A stretch of 64,000 nt of DNA from Dyella sp. C11. Lineage in GTDB: Bacteria > Pseudomonadota > Gammaproteobacteria > Xanthomonadales > Rhodanobacteraceae. The notes under the pieces were generated by a model. The model saw nothing but the letters and a program-made list of their open reading frames with translations. It ran no database searches and was not told the DNA's origin. Each line of letters opens with the position of its first letter. The stretch's first letter is position 1. The stretch spans positions 170,309 to 234,308 of the forward strand of contig NZ_QAVX01000003.1 in the NCBI RefSeq assembly GCF_003121485.1, given 5' to 3'. A program made the position numbers and the translations under genes. This document shows positions 37,073-46,167 of the stretch, one piece after another.

Positions 37073-37936
37073 TCAGGGTGTGCGGTCCACCAGTTGGCGT
37101 AGCACCGTTTCCAATGGCGTGGATGCCTTGCGCGAGCCGGCTTCGCCGTGTTCGAAATCGATCCAGCCTTCGTTGAAGCCATCAAGCATACGCATGCGAG
37201 GCTCAGGGTTCTGCATGCCCTGCGTGCGGAAGATGTGTTCCCAGGTATCTCGCGGCACGGGTTCGGTGCGCACGGGGCGCCCGAGTACCTGGGCAAAGCC
37301 TGCGGCGATGTCCAGCGCGGAGTACCGGCGCGGTCCTTCCAACTCGATTATCTGGTTGCCTTGCGCGTGCGACTGCAGGGCGTCGGCCACCGTGCGCGCG
37401 ATGTCGGCCGTGGCCACCATGGCGATGCGATGGTCCAGGGGCTGCAGGTAGGAAGGAATCAGTCCTTGGCGCGCGGCCGCGACGTCCCAGCTGGCGTTTT
37501 CCATGAACCAGCCTGCGCGGACGAACGTGGTGGGCAAGGGCATGTCGCGCAACGCTGATTCCATCAGGCGGCCGTTGTTCAACAGTGAGAACGCGTCCAC
37601 GTGCGCACCGACGGTGGACAGAAACACCAGCCTGCCGGGCGTTGCGCTTGCCACTGCCTTGCCCACCGCGGCGATGATGTCCCGGATGGCCGGAAAACCG
37701 GGGGCAGGGTCGTAGTCCGGCGGAATCATCAGGAACACGCCTTTCGTGTGGTGAAAGGCGCGGGCCAGCGCCTCGGCGTCGTCGGCCGTGGCCCGGGCGA
37801 CTTCGCAGCCACGCTGGACCCAGGTGGACGCCTTGGACTCATCGCGCACAACGGCGCGCACGCGCTGGTCGGCGTCCAGCAATGCGTTGGCGACCTGTCC
37901 GCCAACCTGACCGGTGATACCCATGACGGCATACAT
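37073..37936 (-). CDS. NmrA-like NAD(P)-binding reductase (quinone oxidoreductase 2-like)
   Basis: 287 aa from ATG 37936 with GAGGA eight bases upstream. Rossmann motif MGITGQVGGQVANALL at the N-terminus, then VRDESKASTW and GVFLMIPPDYDP, as in atypical SDRs of the NmrA/QOR2 type; no YxxxK catalytic pair is evident. Divergent from a LysR regulator 116 bases away, an arrangement typical of redox- or quinone-responsive loci. Confidence 0.82.
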   Translation of the reverse strand: MYAVMGITGQVGGQVANALLDADQRVRAVVRDESKASTWVQRGCEVARATADDAEALARAFHHTKGVFLMIPPDYDPAPGFPAIRDIIAAVGKAVASATPGRLVFLSTVGAHVDAFSLLNNGRLMESALRDMPLPTTFVRAGWFMENASWDVAAARQGLIPSYLQPLDHRIAMVATADIARTVADALQSHAQGNQIIELEGPRRYSALDIAAGFAQVLGRPVRTEPVPRDTWEHIFRTQGMQNPEPRMRMLDGFNEGWIDFEHGEAGSRKASTPLETVLRQLVDRTP

Positions 37937-38052
37937 GTTCGCGATCCTCGATGAAGCGGCACGGGCCGCATTGGATGCGAATTCTGGGCGCCATCAACTG
38001 GTTTCGCGATAACATCAATGGCAATGGATAAGTGACAAAAGAGCACTAATTG

Positions 38053-38970
38053 ATGGCTTTCGACGAGCGCATGTTGAACGGCATGAGTGTGTTCACCGCC
38101 GTGGTGGATGCCGGCAGTTTCGCGGCTGCCGGCGACGCGCTGGACATGTCCCCGCCCGGTGTAAGCCGGGCCATTTCCCGGCTGGAAGCCCGGCTGGGCA
38201 TCCGCTTGTTCGATCGCACCACGCGCTCGGTTCGGCTGACAGACGAAGGGCGGCGTTTTCACCTGCAGGTGCTGCCGCTGCTGGCGGGGCTGGAAGAAGC
38301 GGCCGCCGGTGCGGCGCAGGGTGCCATCAGCGTGCGGGGCCGGCTTCGCGTGCATATGGACCCACTGTTCTCGCGCCTTGTGCTGGCGCCGCGTATCGGG
38401 GAATTCATGGCAGCCTGGCCGCAGCTGGAAGTGGAGCTGGCCACGCGTGACCAGCTGGGCGATCTGGTGGCCGATGGTTTCGACCTGGCTGTCCGCTTCG
38501 GCGAGCCACCGGATTCGAGCCTGGTCGCGCGCAAGCTGCTGGACACCCGCATCCTCACCGTGGCTTCGCCGGCCTACCTGCGGCGCCATGGCCGGCCGGC
38601 CAACCCGCAGGAACTGGAAGGTGATCAGCACATCTGCATCGAATTCCGGGACCCGGCGACAGGGCGCACCTTCCCCTGGGAGTTCCACCGCAAGCGCAAG
38701 CGGCTATCGGTGAAAACCTCGGGGCGCCTCGTCGTCAACGACGGCGGCACCATGCACCACGCCTGTCTGGCCGGTTATGGCGTGGCCCAGGTGATGGAGG
38801 TGGCGACGGCGCCCTTCGTTGCAAACGGTCAGCTGCTGGAGGTGTTCCCCGATTGGCCCGACGAGCGCTTTCCGCTCTATGCGCTGTATCCGTCGCGGCA
38901 TCATCCCTCGGCCAAGGTGCGCGCGTTCCTGGATTTCGTCATCGACATCACCAGCGCCGCCAACCGATAG
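38053..38970 (+). CDS. LysR-family transcriptional regulator
   Basis: 305 aa from ATG 38053; TTG 38050 is immediately before it. Winged helix-turn-helix at residues about 8-65 (VFTAVVDAGSFAAAGDALDM, PGVSRAISRLEARLG.LFDRTTRSV) and a periplasmic-binding-like effector domain at 90-300 (RGRLRVHMDPLF, DLAVRFGEPPDSSLVARKL). It is divergent from the NmrA-SDR pair, its expected target. The 116-base shared region has no single convincing T-N11-A palindrome by eye. Confidence 0.92.
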   Translation: MAFDERMLNGMSVFTAVVDAGSFAAAGDALDMSPPGVSRAISRLEARLGIRLFDRTTRSVRLTDEGRRFHLQVLPLLAGLEEAAAGAAQGAISVRGRLRVHMDPLFSRLVLAPRIGEFMAAWPQLEVELATRDQLGDLVADGFDLAVRFGEPPDSSLVARKLLDTRILTVASPAYLRRHGRPANPQELEGDQHICIEFRDPATGRTFPWEFHRKRKRLSVKTSGRLVVNDGGTMHHACLAGYGVAQVMEVATAPFVANGQLLEVFPDWPDERFPLYALYPSRHHPSAKVRAFLDFVIDITSAANR

Positions 38971-39059
38971 AATGGACGCCCCTGCCTGTTGCACGCCATC
39001 CGAAGAACGATGATTTTTCGCCACTGACGCCTGCCTTTTCCGTCGAGGACGAGGGCTAC

Positions 39060-39491
39060 ATGCGTCGAGCGCTGCAGCTGGCGGCGCACGCGCGCGATGC
39101 GGAAAACGAGGTGCCTGTGGGCGCGGTGCTGGTGCAAGGCGAGGAGATCGTCGGGCTCGGCTGGAACCGCAACATCACGCTCAATGATCCAAGCGCGCAC
39201 GCGGAAATCATGGCGCTGCGCGCGGCGGGCGAAAAACTTTCCAACTACCGCATGCCGGGCGCCACGCTGTACGTGACGCTGGAGCCGTGCGCGATGTGTT
39301 CGATGGCGCTGGTGCATGCGCGCATTGGTCGCGTCGTGTACGCAGCGACCGATCCGAAGACGGGCGCCGCCGGCAGTGTGTTCGATACCCTGATTTCGGA
39401 TCGTCACAACCACCGCATCGCGGTCGAAGGTGGCCTGCTGGCCGACGAAGCGTCGACCATGCTGCGTGAGTTTTTCCGCGCGCGACGCTGA
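39060..39491 (+). CDS. tadA: tRNA-specific adenosine deaminase
   Basis: 143 aa from ATG 39060 with GAGG five bases upstream. Zn site His in SAHAEIMALRAAG, with proton-shuttling Glu, and PCAMC for the two Cys. It converts A34 to inosine in tRNA-Arg(ACG). In-frame sequence before this ATG (FSVEDEGY) still resembles the family N-terminus, which usually has about ten residues before MRxAL, but the only start-like codons upstream are CTG, so the true start may be slightly upstream and non-canonical. Confidence 0.9.
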   Translation: MRRALQLAAHARDAENEVPVGAVLVQGEEIVGLGWNRNITLNDPSAHAEIMALRAAGEKLSNYRMPGATLYVTLEPCAMCSMALVHARIGRVVYAATDPKTGAAGSVFDTLISDRHNHRIAVEGGLLADEASTMLREFFRARR

Positions 39492-39495
39492 CCTT

Positions 39496-40422
39496 TCAGT
39501 GCGCCTCGGGGCGCCAGTAGGCCTTCAGCTTCTTCAGCTTGTCCAGCGAATCCATGGCTTTTTCCGAAGCCTTGAAGGCACTGCGCTTGCTCCAGCGACG
39601 AAACTCCTTGAGCTGCTGCTTGGCGTCGTCACCTGACACCACGTCGCCAATCAGCTTGCTGCCCATCATGCGATCGTGCGCATCGCCCAGGTGGCCTTGC
39701 AGATCGGCCAGTCGCTTCAGCCACGCCTGGGTGGCCTGTTTGGGAAACGAGTGTTCGTACAGCTCGATGCTGTAACGCAGTTTCTTGGTGGCGCTGCGCA
39801 GGCGGTGCAGGCGCTTCTGGCCACCATCGAGCTTGTCGGCGCGTTTCTTCAGGTCGTCGAAACGTTTTTCGATGGCCGCCGCGGCCACCTTGCGCAAGTG
39901 GCCATCCGTGGGTGGTTCGAGCGTTTGCACCCAGTGCCGCCACGCTTGCAATGGCGTGGCAAGGCTGTGCTTCTTGAGCTGGACAATGGCGTTCTTGTGG
40001 TTCTGCTGCTGCAGGTTGCCGAGTGTCTTGCGCGCAACGTCGGCGTTGGCCAGCTTGCCCTGATCCTTGTCGAGAAAGGTGGGCAGCGTTTCGTTGGCAA
40101 GAATATCGATGTCGCGGCACTGGCCGGTGGCTTCACGGCAGGCGCGCAGATAACTCAACACATCGTGGAGATCATCGTCGGACAGCGCGGCGACGTCCTT
40201 CAGCGTGGCCGTGACACGGCGCAGGTTGGTGCGCCAGGCATGCAGCAGTTTCGGGTCGTAAGGTGCTTCCAGCAGTCGCTTGCGGGCATCGAGGGCCTTG
40301 GAGAGATAGCCGTCCAGTGCGCGTCTTACCCGCTCGAACTCAGGCGGCTTCCCCGGCTGTTTCCGTGCAGCCACGGAGGGTCCACGCGATGTCGCAGCGC
40401 GATGTTGCAGCCTGGCATTCAT
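39496..40422 (-). CDS. CHAD-domain protein
   Basis: 308 aa from ATG 40422; GTG 40437 is alternative. After a basic N-terminus the conserved histidine alpha-helical domain fills the protein, with repeated His/Arg/Lys on helices (LLHAWRTNLRRVTATLKDV; RLHRLRSATKKLRYSIELYE). CHAD domains bind polyphosphate and often localise to granules; no CYTH domain or ppk/ppx gene is next to it. Convergent with tadA, five bases apart. Confidence 0.85.
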   Translation of the reverse strand: MNARLQHRAATSRGPSVAARKQPGKPPEFERVRRALDGYLSKALDARKRLLEAPYDPKLLHAWRTNLRRVTATLKDVAALSDDDLHDVLSYLRACREATGQCRDIDILANETLPTFLDKDQGKLANADVARKTLGNLQQQNHKNAIVQLKKHSLATPLQAWRHWVQTLEPPTDGHLRKVAAAAIEKRFDDLKKRADKLDGGQKRLHRLRSATKKLRYSIELYEHSFPKQATQAWLKRLADLQGHLGDAHDRMMGSKLIGDVVSGDDAKQQLKEFRRWSKRSAFKASEKAMDSLDKLKKLKAYWRPEAH

Positions 40423-40498
40423 GCAGTGATTCCACACGACCGGGATGTCTACTCTGCATCAAATTGTCACAATGCGCGAGGGACCCGGCGCCGCAGGG

Positions 40499-41359
40499 TC
40501 ATGACACGAAGGACAGTACCTCGGCGCAGGGGTGTTCGATCTTCAGGCTGAGGAGGGGATCGGCCCGGGTGCGGCCCATGTTTACCGCGGCAATGGGTTT
40601 GCCTTCCCGCGCAGCGGCCGCTGCGAAGCGATAGCCCGAGAACACCATCAACGACGAACCAACCACCAGCATGGCGTCTGCCTCGTTCAGTGACGTGACG
40701 GCAGCGTCAACACGGTCGCGTGGCACGTTTTCGCCGAAGAACACCACATCAGGCTTCAGGATGCCCGAGCACTTGGGGCAGGCCGGCACGTTGAAGCCCG
40801 AGAAGTCGCGCCCTTCCAGGTCGGCGTCGCCATCGGGGGCGTCGCCCGCATCCAGCGTGGCCCATGCGGGGTTGAGCTCTACCAGCGCTTCCTGGAACAC
40901 GTGGCGCGACAGGCGCACATCGCATCCCATGCAGCGCACTTCGTCCAGGCGACCGTGCAGATCGATGACGCTGCGTTGGCCAGCGGCCTGGTGCAGTCCG
41001 TCGACATTCTGGGTGAGCAAGGTCGTCACGCGACCCTGTTGTTCGAGTCGCGCGAGCGCGTGGTGGGTGGCGTTCGGCAGGGCGCGGCCAAAGCGACGCC
41101 AGCCGACCAGACTGCGTGCCCAGTAACGCTGGCGCGTCGACTTCTCACCCATGAAGGCCTGGTAGGTCACCGGCTGCGGCCGCTTCCAGCCGCCGTTGGT
41201 GTCGCGGTAATCGGGAATGCCCGAGTCGGTGCTACAGCCAGCGCCGGTCAGCACGAACAATCGTGGATGCGCTTCGATGAATGCGCGCAGTCGTGCGCGG
41301 TCCGCCTCGATGTCGTTGGCGGAGGCAATGGGTGTTTCGAGAACGTCAGGCGACAGCAC
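40499..41359 (-). CDS. NAD-dependent protein deacylase, sirtuin family
   Basis: 286 aa from GTG 41359, which overlaps the end of the HAD gene by 14 bases; earlier in-frame starts lie deeper inside that gene. Sirtuin motifs: VLTGAGCSTDSGIPDYRD, TQNVDGLHQAAG, catalytic His in DLHGRLDEV, and a zinc site CMGC..CPKC with a ~50-residue insert between the pairs. VVGSSLMVFSGYRF completes the NAD fold. It resembles SIRT4-like class II sirtuins. The substrates are unknown; overlap suggests translational coupling with the phosphatase upstream. Confidence 0.9.
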   Translation of the reverse strand: MLSPDVLETPIASANDIEADRARLRAFIEAHPRLFVLTGAGCSTDSGIPDYRDTNGGWKRPQPVTYQAFMGEKSTRQRYWARSLVGWRRFGRALPNATHHALARLEQQGRVTTLLTQNVDGLHQAAGQRSVIDLHGRLDEVRCMGCDVRLSRHVFQEALVELNPAWATLDAGDAPDGDADLEGRDFSGFNVPACPKCSGILKPDVVFFGENVPRDRVDAAVTSLNEADAMLVVGSSLMVFSGYRFAAAAAREGKPIAAVNMGRTRADPLLSLKIEHPCAEVLSFVS

Positions 41360-42071
41360 GATCCTGCAACTCCTGGATGGCATCAGCGATGCGGTGAGGG
41401 CCTTCCACCTGCACCACGCGCGAGGCGTGATCAACGAAGTCGGTGTCGGTCTCGTGCGCCCATGTCACGTGATAGGGCATGTAGACGCCCCAACCGCCCA
41501 TGTCCACCACGGGCGCGATATCGGAGCGCAGCGAGTTGCCCACCATGGCAAAGCGCGTGGGCGCCAGCTGGAATTCCTCAAGCACGTTGCGATACGCGCG
41601 TTCGTCCTTCTCGGACACGATTTCGATGCGATGGAACAGGTCGGCAAGTCCGCTGCTGGCGACCTTCTGCTCCTGGTGGAACAGGTCGCCCTTGGTGATG
41701 AGCACCACGCGATGATGCTGCGCCACGGCTTCCACTGCCGCACGAATGCCCGGCAACAGATCCACCGGATGGGCGAGCACCTGCTTGCCCAGCTCGATGA
41801 TGCGGTGAATGTCGGCTGCGCTGATGCGCTGTCCCGTGATGTCGATGGCCGACTCCAGCATGGACAGCGTCATGCCTTTGGCGCCATAGCCGAACAGCTT
41901 GATGTTGCGGCGCTCGGTGGCCAGCAAGCGATCGTGCACGTGCACGTCGGCGAGGTCCACATAAGCGCCCACGATGCGTTCAAATTCGCCATGCGCCGAC
42001 TGGTAATAACCCTCGCTGTGCCACAGCGTGTCGTCGCCGTCGAAACCTACCAGTTCAATCACTTTGCTCAC
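41346..42071 (-). CDS. HAD-superfamily hydrolase (phosphatase)
   Basis: 241 aa from GTG 42071. HAD motif I GFDGDDTLWHSEGY (Asp nucleophile and second Asp), motif II/III VVLITKGDLFHQ with K later in EIVSEKDERAY, motif IV MVGNSLRSDIAP. A helical cap lies between residues 20 and 100. Substrate unknown. It overlaps the sirtuin gene, the likely operon partner. Confidence 0.88.
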   Translation of the reverse strand: MSKVIELVGFDGDDTLWHSEGYYQSAHGEFERIVGAYVDLADVHVHDRLLATERRNIKLFGYGAKGMTLSMLESAIDITGQRISAADIHRIIELGKQVLAHPVDLLPGIRAAVEAVAQHHRVVLITKGDLFHQEQKVASSGLADLFHRIEIVSEKDERAYRNVLEEFQLAPTRFAMVGNSLRSDIAPVVDMGGWGVYMPYHVTWAHETDTDFVDHASRVVQVEGPHRIADAIQELQDRAVA

Positions 42072-42163
42072 CCGGATGCCTTGCTGGCCCTATCAGCCAT
42101 ATGGGGCCATTTTCCCAGAAAACAGCGCTGGGCCGCGTTCTGGTGCCGGGTGAGACGCACGCA

Positions 42164-42191
42164 ACGTGGCCGGTGCCAGAGCCGGCCACGT
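42164..42191 (-). other. Hairpin after the SDR gene
   Basis: ACGTGGCCGG (42164-42173) pairs perfectly with CCGGCCACGT (42182-42191), 8-base loop, 16 bases beyond the SDR stop on the minus strand; no T-run, so an incomplete terminator or processing stem. Confidence 0.45.
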
Positions 42192-42207
42192 CGTCGAAGT
42201 GCCGCGA

Positions 42208-42957
42208 TTACAGCTGACTCATGCCACCGTCGGTGATGATCTCGGTGCCGACGATGAAGGCCGATTCCGGTGCCACCAGGTGCAGCACGGTGGAGGCGAT
42301 CTCTGCTGGCGTGCCGAAACGGCCCAGCGGCACCTGGGACTGGATCTGCGCGGCGGTGGCTTCCAGCGTGGCCTGGTCCATGCCCAGCTTGCCGTAGAGC
42401 GGCGTTTCCACCGGGCCCGGGCTTACCACGTTGACGCGGGCGCCCTGCGGCAGCAGTTCGGCCGACAGCGTCTTGGCCAGCGAGATCACGGCTGCCTTGC
42501 TCGCGGCGTATACCGACGAAGCCGGCATGCCGAGATGGGCGTTGATCGAACCATTGATCACGATGGACGCGCCCTTGTTAAGCAGCGGTGCCAGCGCCTG
42601 GATCTGGAAGTAGGGGCCCTTCACGTTGACGTTGAAGGTAAGGTCCCACAGCGTCTCGTCCACGGCTTCCAGCGGTGCGAACTTCGCGATGCCTGCATTG
42701 AGGAAAACACCGTCCAGGCGGATGCCTTGGGCATTCAATGCGCCGGCCAGCTCCTTGGCGCCGGCGAGCGTGCTGGCGTCGTTGCGGATGGCCATGGCGT
42801 TGTCGCCAAGCGTGGCGCGGGCCTGTTCCAGCGAGGCTTCGTCGCGGCCAGTGATGACGACGCGTGCACCTTCGGCAGCGAACGCCTGGGCGGTAGCGAG
42901 GCCGATGCCGCTGTTGCCGCCGGTGACGAGGATGGTCTTTTGGGTGAAGCGTTTCAT
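42208..42957 (-). CDS. Short-chain dehydrogenase/reductase
   Basis: 249 aa from ATG 42957 with AAGGGA seven bases upstream. Classical SDR: TILVTGGNSGIGLATAQAFA, FLNAGIAKF, catalytic Ser-Tyr-Lys in INGSINAHLG and YAASKAAV, and VSPGPVETPLYGKLG. The C-terminal GTEIITDGGMSQL is frequent in stress- or thiol-regulated SDRs of proteobacteria. A 17-bp palindrome sits 86 bases upstream of its start. Divergent from the outer-membrane barrel gene. Confidence 0.88.
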   Translation of the reverse strand: MKRFTQKTILVTGGNSGIGLATAQAFAAEGARVVITGRDEASLEQARATLGDNAMAIRNDASTLAGAKELAGALNAQGIRLDGVFLNAGIAKFAPLEAVDETLWDLTFNVNVKGPYFQIQALAPLLNKGASIVINGSINAHLGMPASSVYAASKAAVISLAKTLSAELLPQGARVNVVSPGPVETPLYGKLGMDQATLEATAAQIQSQVPLGRFGTPAEIASTVLHLVAPESAFIVGTEIITDGGMSQL

Positions 42958-43042
42958 GGCGTGATCCCTTGGGGGTGGTGGGTCGATGGATGCATGTTGC
43001 GCTTCGCTCACACGGTTGCCGTGCCGTCAAATCGATGAACTC

Positions 43043-43059
43043 GTTCGATCATATCGAAC
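43043..43059. promoter_or_regulatory. Palindromic operator candidate upstream of the SDR gene
   Basis: GTTCGATCATATCGAAC has perfect 7-bp arms and a 3-base spacer. It lies in the 328-base gap 42958-43285, which holds no gene. Confidence 0.55.
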
Positions 43060-43172
43060 ATCCTGAATTGAGGATTTTTTGTTGCCGCGAAGGCATGTGT
43101 GCATGCGGCATGTGCGGCGCGTTCGTGCGTGATGTTGAAACCATGCGCGCGTCGTCGAAGCATCGCGTTTGA

Positions 43173-43204
43173 AACGACGACGTCGATAAGCGAACGACGA
43201 CGTC
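43173..43204. repeat. 12-bp direct repeats, 20-bp period, upstream of the outer-membrane gene
   Basis: AACGACGACGTC occurs at 43173-43184 and again at 43193-43204, start-to-start 20 bp (two helical turns), 82 bases before the outer-membrane gene start. The spacing suggests a tandem binding site on one DNA face. Confidence 0.5.
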
Positions 43205-43285
43205 TTGTCATTACGGTCACATGACCGGGACCACGCGTCGACATTTGTCTTCCTACGGTACGAAGACCGCCCAGGGAGACGATCG

Positions 43286-44126
43286 ATGTATCAACAACAA
43301 AAGAAAACACGGATTTCCACCCATATTGCCCTTGCCGCCATGACCGCATTCGGCAGTGCACCGGCTTTTGCCGATCCTTCACCGGCACTCGATCGCGTCA
43401 GCATCTGGCTTGGCGCGTTCTACTCCGACACGCAGACACAGCTCGGCGCCACGGGACGCAGCGGCGTGCTCAATGGCTACAGTGGCCACTTCAGCCTCGA
43501 AGACGATCTCGGTTTTCAGCAACACAAGGCCGTGCCGCGTGCGAAGCTGGATTTCCTGATTGGCGACCATCAGGGCTTCTCGTTCGACTTCTTCGGCCTT
43601 GATCGCACGCGCAGCAAGTCGATCAGCCGCGACATCGATTTCGATGGCACCGACTTTCCAGCCTCGGCGCGCGTGGACGGCAAGCTGAATTTCAATTTCG
43701 GCAGCGCCGCTTATCGCTATTGGTTCGGCTCGGGCAGCGATGTGTTTGGCCTCGGCATTGGCGCGGCGTATTACGGCGTGAAGGCGCGCATCGCGGGCGA
43801 GGCGGATGTCGACGGCTATACAGGGCAGGCCCAGGCCAGCACGCATGAAACGGCGTGGGCACCGGTGCTGCAGATGGGGTGGCGTCACGCGTTTTCGCAC
43901 AACTTGCGCATGTATGCCGATGCCTACGGTGTGAAGAAGTGGCAACCTGGCCGGCCACATCTACAACGCGGCGCTCGGCATGGAGTGGTTTCCCATCGAA
44001 AACCTCGGCGTGGGCGGCGAGTACAGCTATACGCGCATTCGGCTCGACCAGAATCACCCTTCCTATCAGGCCAACCTCGACCTGAAGATGCAGGGTCCGT
44101 CGTTGTTCGTACGGCTGCGCTTCTGA
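43286..44126 (+). pseudogene. Outer-membrane beta-barrel protein gene with a frameshift near 43940
   Basis: ATG 43286 (AGGGAG eight bases upstream) opens a signal peptide (ALAAMTAFGSAPAFA) and a barrel-like mature protein with alternating residues (VSIWLGAFYSDTQTQLG, FNFGSAAYRYWFGSG). After MYADAYGVKK the frame runs off (around aagaagtggcaacctggc, 43934-43951), but the next frame continues the same protein as NLAGHIYNAALGMEWFPIEN.. to SLFVRLRF and TGA at 44124-44126, a terminal Phe as in outer-membrane proteins. One inserted base or two lost bases explains it; total about 280 aa when repaired. It may be a pseudogene or a sequencing error. Confidence 0.75.
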
Positions 44127-44155
44127 ACGGATCATTGCGCGATGAACATGGCGCT

Positions 44156-45916
44156 TCAGTGTGAGGCGCGATGTTCGTTCTGCGGGATGCACGCGCTATC
44201 GGCTGCATTACGATCCGGCCGCCAGGCGCCGCTGCCATGATTGGCGGGCGACCACTCCGGCAAGGGCATGGGTGGCACCAGGTCGCAGGCACGGAAGTCG
44301 CCCTGCGCGTACACCACGCGGCCGTCCATCACGGTGAGTTCGGCGGTGATGTGGCGGATGTCTTCATCAGGCACGCTGAAATAATCCTGCGACAGCACGG
44401 CGAAGTCCGCCAGCTGGCCGACGTCGAGCTGTCCCTTGTGTCCTTCTTCCGCTGAAATCCATGCGTTGCGACGGGTGTGCAGGGCGAGTGCGCCGGGGCG
44501 ATCAAGGCAGTGTTCGGGCGCAAACAATGGCGTGCCATCCAGCGCTCGGCCGGTCGTGAGCCAATAAAGCGTCGCCCACGGGTCGATGCCTTGAGATTCG
44601 GCGCCGCCGGAACCTACGCCGACGTGCATGCCGGTTTCGAATATTCGATGCAAGGGCGGCGTGTGCGATGCGATATCGGCACCGTGGCGCTCCAGGAAAT
44701 ACTCGCCTTCGTACGCCATCGCAGGCTGGATGCAAATACCGCCGCCGAGTCGTGCGATGCGTTCGATGTTGCGCTGGCTGATGGTGTCGGCGCCATCCAG
44801 AAACCAGGGCAGGGCGCGTATGGGCATGTCGGCATTCACGTGCTCGAACACGTTCAGCGCCATGTCGATGACTTCGTCGTGGACGGCGTGCAGCCGCCAG
44901 GGCCAGCCTCGTGCCACGAGGCGGCTCACCACGTCTTCCCGCTCCTTGGCCGTTTGCGGGGCGATATGCGGTGCCGGCTGCTGGAAGTTGTCGTGATCCA
45001 TGGCCGCATGGATCAGCACATCGCCTGCGCCGTTGAAGCGGAAAAGTTCATCGCCATCGCCGTAGTGATTGATGGTGCACCAATGCAGGTAGTCGCTGGT
45101 TTCCGCGCCGGGCGTTTGTGCGGCCAGGTGATAAGCGACGCGCGTCGTCAGCAGGTGGTGCTGCGCCAGTTCTTCGATGGCGCGGTAATCGTCCGGACGA
45201 TGCAAATGCGGAGCACCGGCATCGACCACGCTGGTGATGCCGAGGCGGTTGAGCGCACGCATGTAATGCCGCGTGCTGTTAAGCCGGTATTCGTGCGGCA
45301 ACGGCGGTGCGTGCGCCAACGCCTGACGGAACACGTCGGTGGCTGGCGTGGCCATCAGCAGGCCTGTCGGCGAGCCGGCGCTATCCCATTCGATATGGCC
45401 GCCCGGTGGGTCGGGCGTCTGCGCGTCGTAGCCACATGCCCTGATGGCCGCCGTGTTGAGCAGCGCGCGATCCTGCATGTGCTGGATGTAGACGGGCGTG
45501 GCGGGCGCAATACGATTCAGTTCTTCCAGTGTCGGCAGCCTTCGTTCTTCGAACTGCAGTTCGCTGAAGCCGCCGACCACGCGCACCCACTGCGGTGAAG
45601 GTGTGCGCTGCACCTGGCTTTCCAGCATGCGCAACGCCAAGGCCAGCGTGGGCACGCTGTCCCATCGCAATTGTTCGTTGTAGTGAAGGCCAGCTTCGAC
45701 AAGGTGCTGGTGTGCGTCAATCAGGCCGGGAATGACGCGGCGCTTTCCCGCGTCGATGACCTGAGTGGCCGGGCCGGCCAGCGAGCGAATCTGCCCGTTG
45801 GTGCCCACCGCTGCGATTCGACGGCCATTCACTGCCAAAGCCTGCACTTCCGGGCGGTGCGCGACGCCGGTGTGGATGCTTGCGTTGTGAATGATGAGCG
45901 TCGGATACACGGCCAT
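44156..45916 (-). CDS. Amidohydrolase family 3 protein (YtcJ-like)
   Basis: 586 aa from ATG 45916 (AAGG nine bases upstream); 31 further upstream codons overlap the porin promoter region. Amidohydrolase fold with HxH in IPGLIDAHQHLVEAG, then H in PWRLHAVHDEV and FETGMHVGVGSGGAES near the last metal/catalytic site. No signal peptide, so cytosolic. It is a close paralogue of the partial protein at 62635, sharing LNSTRHYMRALNRLGIT-like and GWPWRLHA-like segments. It is divergent from an OprP-type porin (251-base gap). Substrate unknown; YtcJ relatives hydrolyse amides, formamides or cyclic ureas. Confidence 0.85.
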   Translation of the reverse strand: MAVYPTLIIHNASIHTGVAHRPEVQALAVNGRRIAAVGTNGQIRSLAGPATQVIDAGKRRVIPGLIDAHQHLVEAGLHYNEQLRWDSVPTLALALRMLESQVQRTPSPQWVRVVGGFSELQFEERRLPTLEELNRIAPATPVYIQHMQDRALLNTAAIRACGYDAQTPDPPGGHIEWDSAGSPTGLLMATPATDVFRQALAHAPPLPHEYRLNSTRHYMRALNRLGITSVVDAGAPHLHRPDDYRAIEELAQHHLLTTRVAYHLAAQTPGAETSDYLHWCTINHYGDGDELFRFNGAGDVLIHAAMDHDNFQQPAPHIAPQTAKEREDVVSRLVARGWPWRLHAVHDEVIDMALNVFEHVNADMPIRALPWFLDGADTISQRNIERIARLGGGICIQPAMAYEGEYFLERHGADIASHTPPLHRIFETGMHVGVGSGGAESQGIDPWATLYWLTTGRALDGTPLFAPEHCLDRPGALALHTRRNAWISAEEGHKGQLDVGQLADFAVLSQDYFSVPDEDIRHITAELTVMDGRVVYAQGDFRACDLVPPMPLPEWSPANHGSGAWRPDRNAADSACIPQNEHRASH

Positions 45917-46167
45917 GTGCGTTGCCTTGTTGCCGAAACCACCCCTATGTGCGAACAGATGTACGGCCAGACGCGTCGAGTTTTCGTGACCATGCGCCCG
46001 TGGCGTCAATCGATCGGGTCAAGGAGGGTACGAGGAACTGGGGCTGGATTTCCGTCATCGTCTGGGACAACGCGGCGGCCAAGGCGTCATGTGCATATGC
46101 ACAAAAGTCATTTCACGCCGGTGTCGGCGCCGGACCAGCATGCCCTGACTCGTTGGGAGGCGAGACC

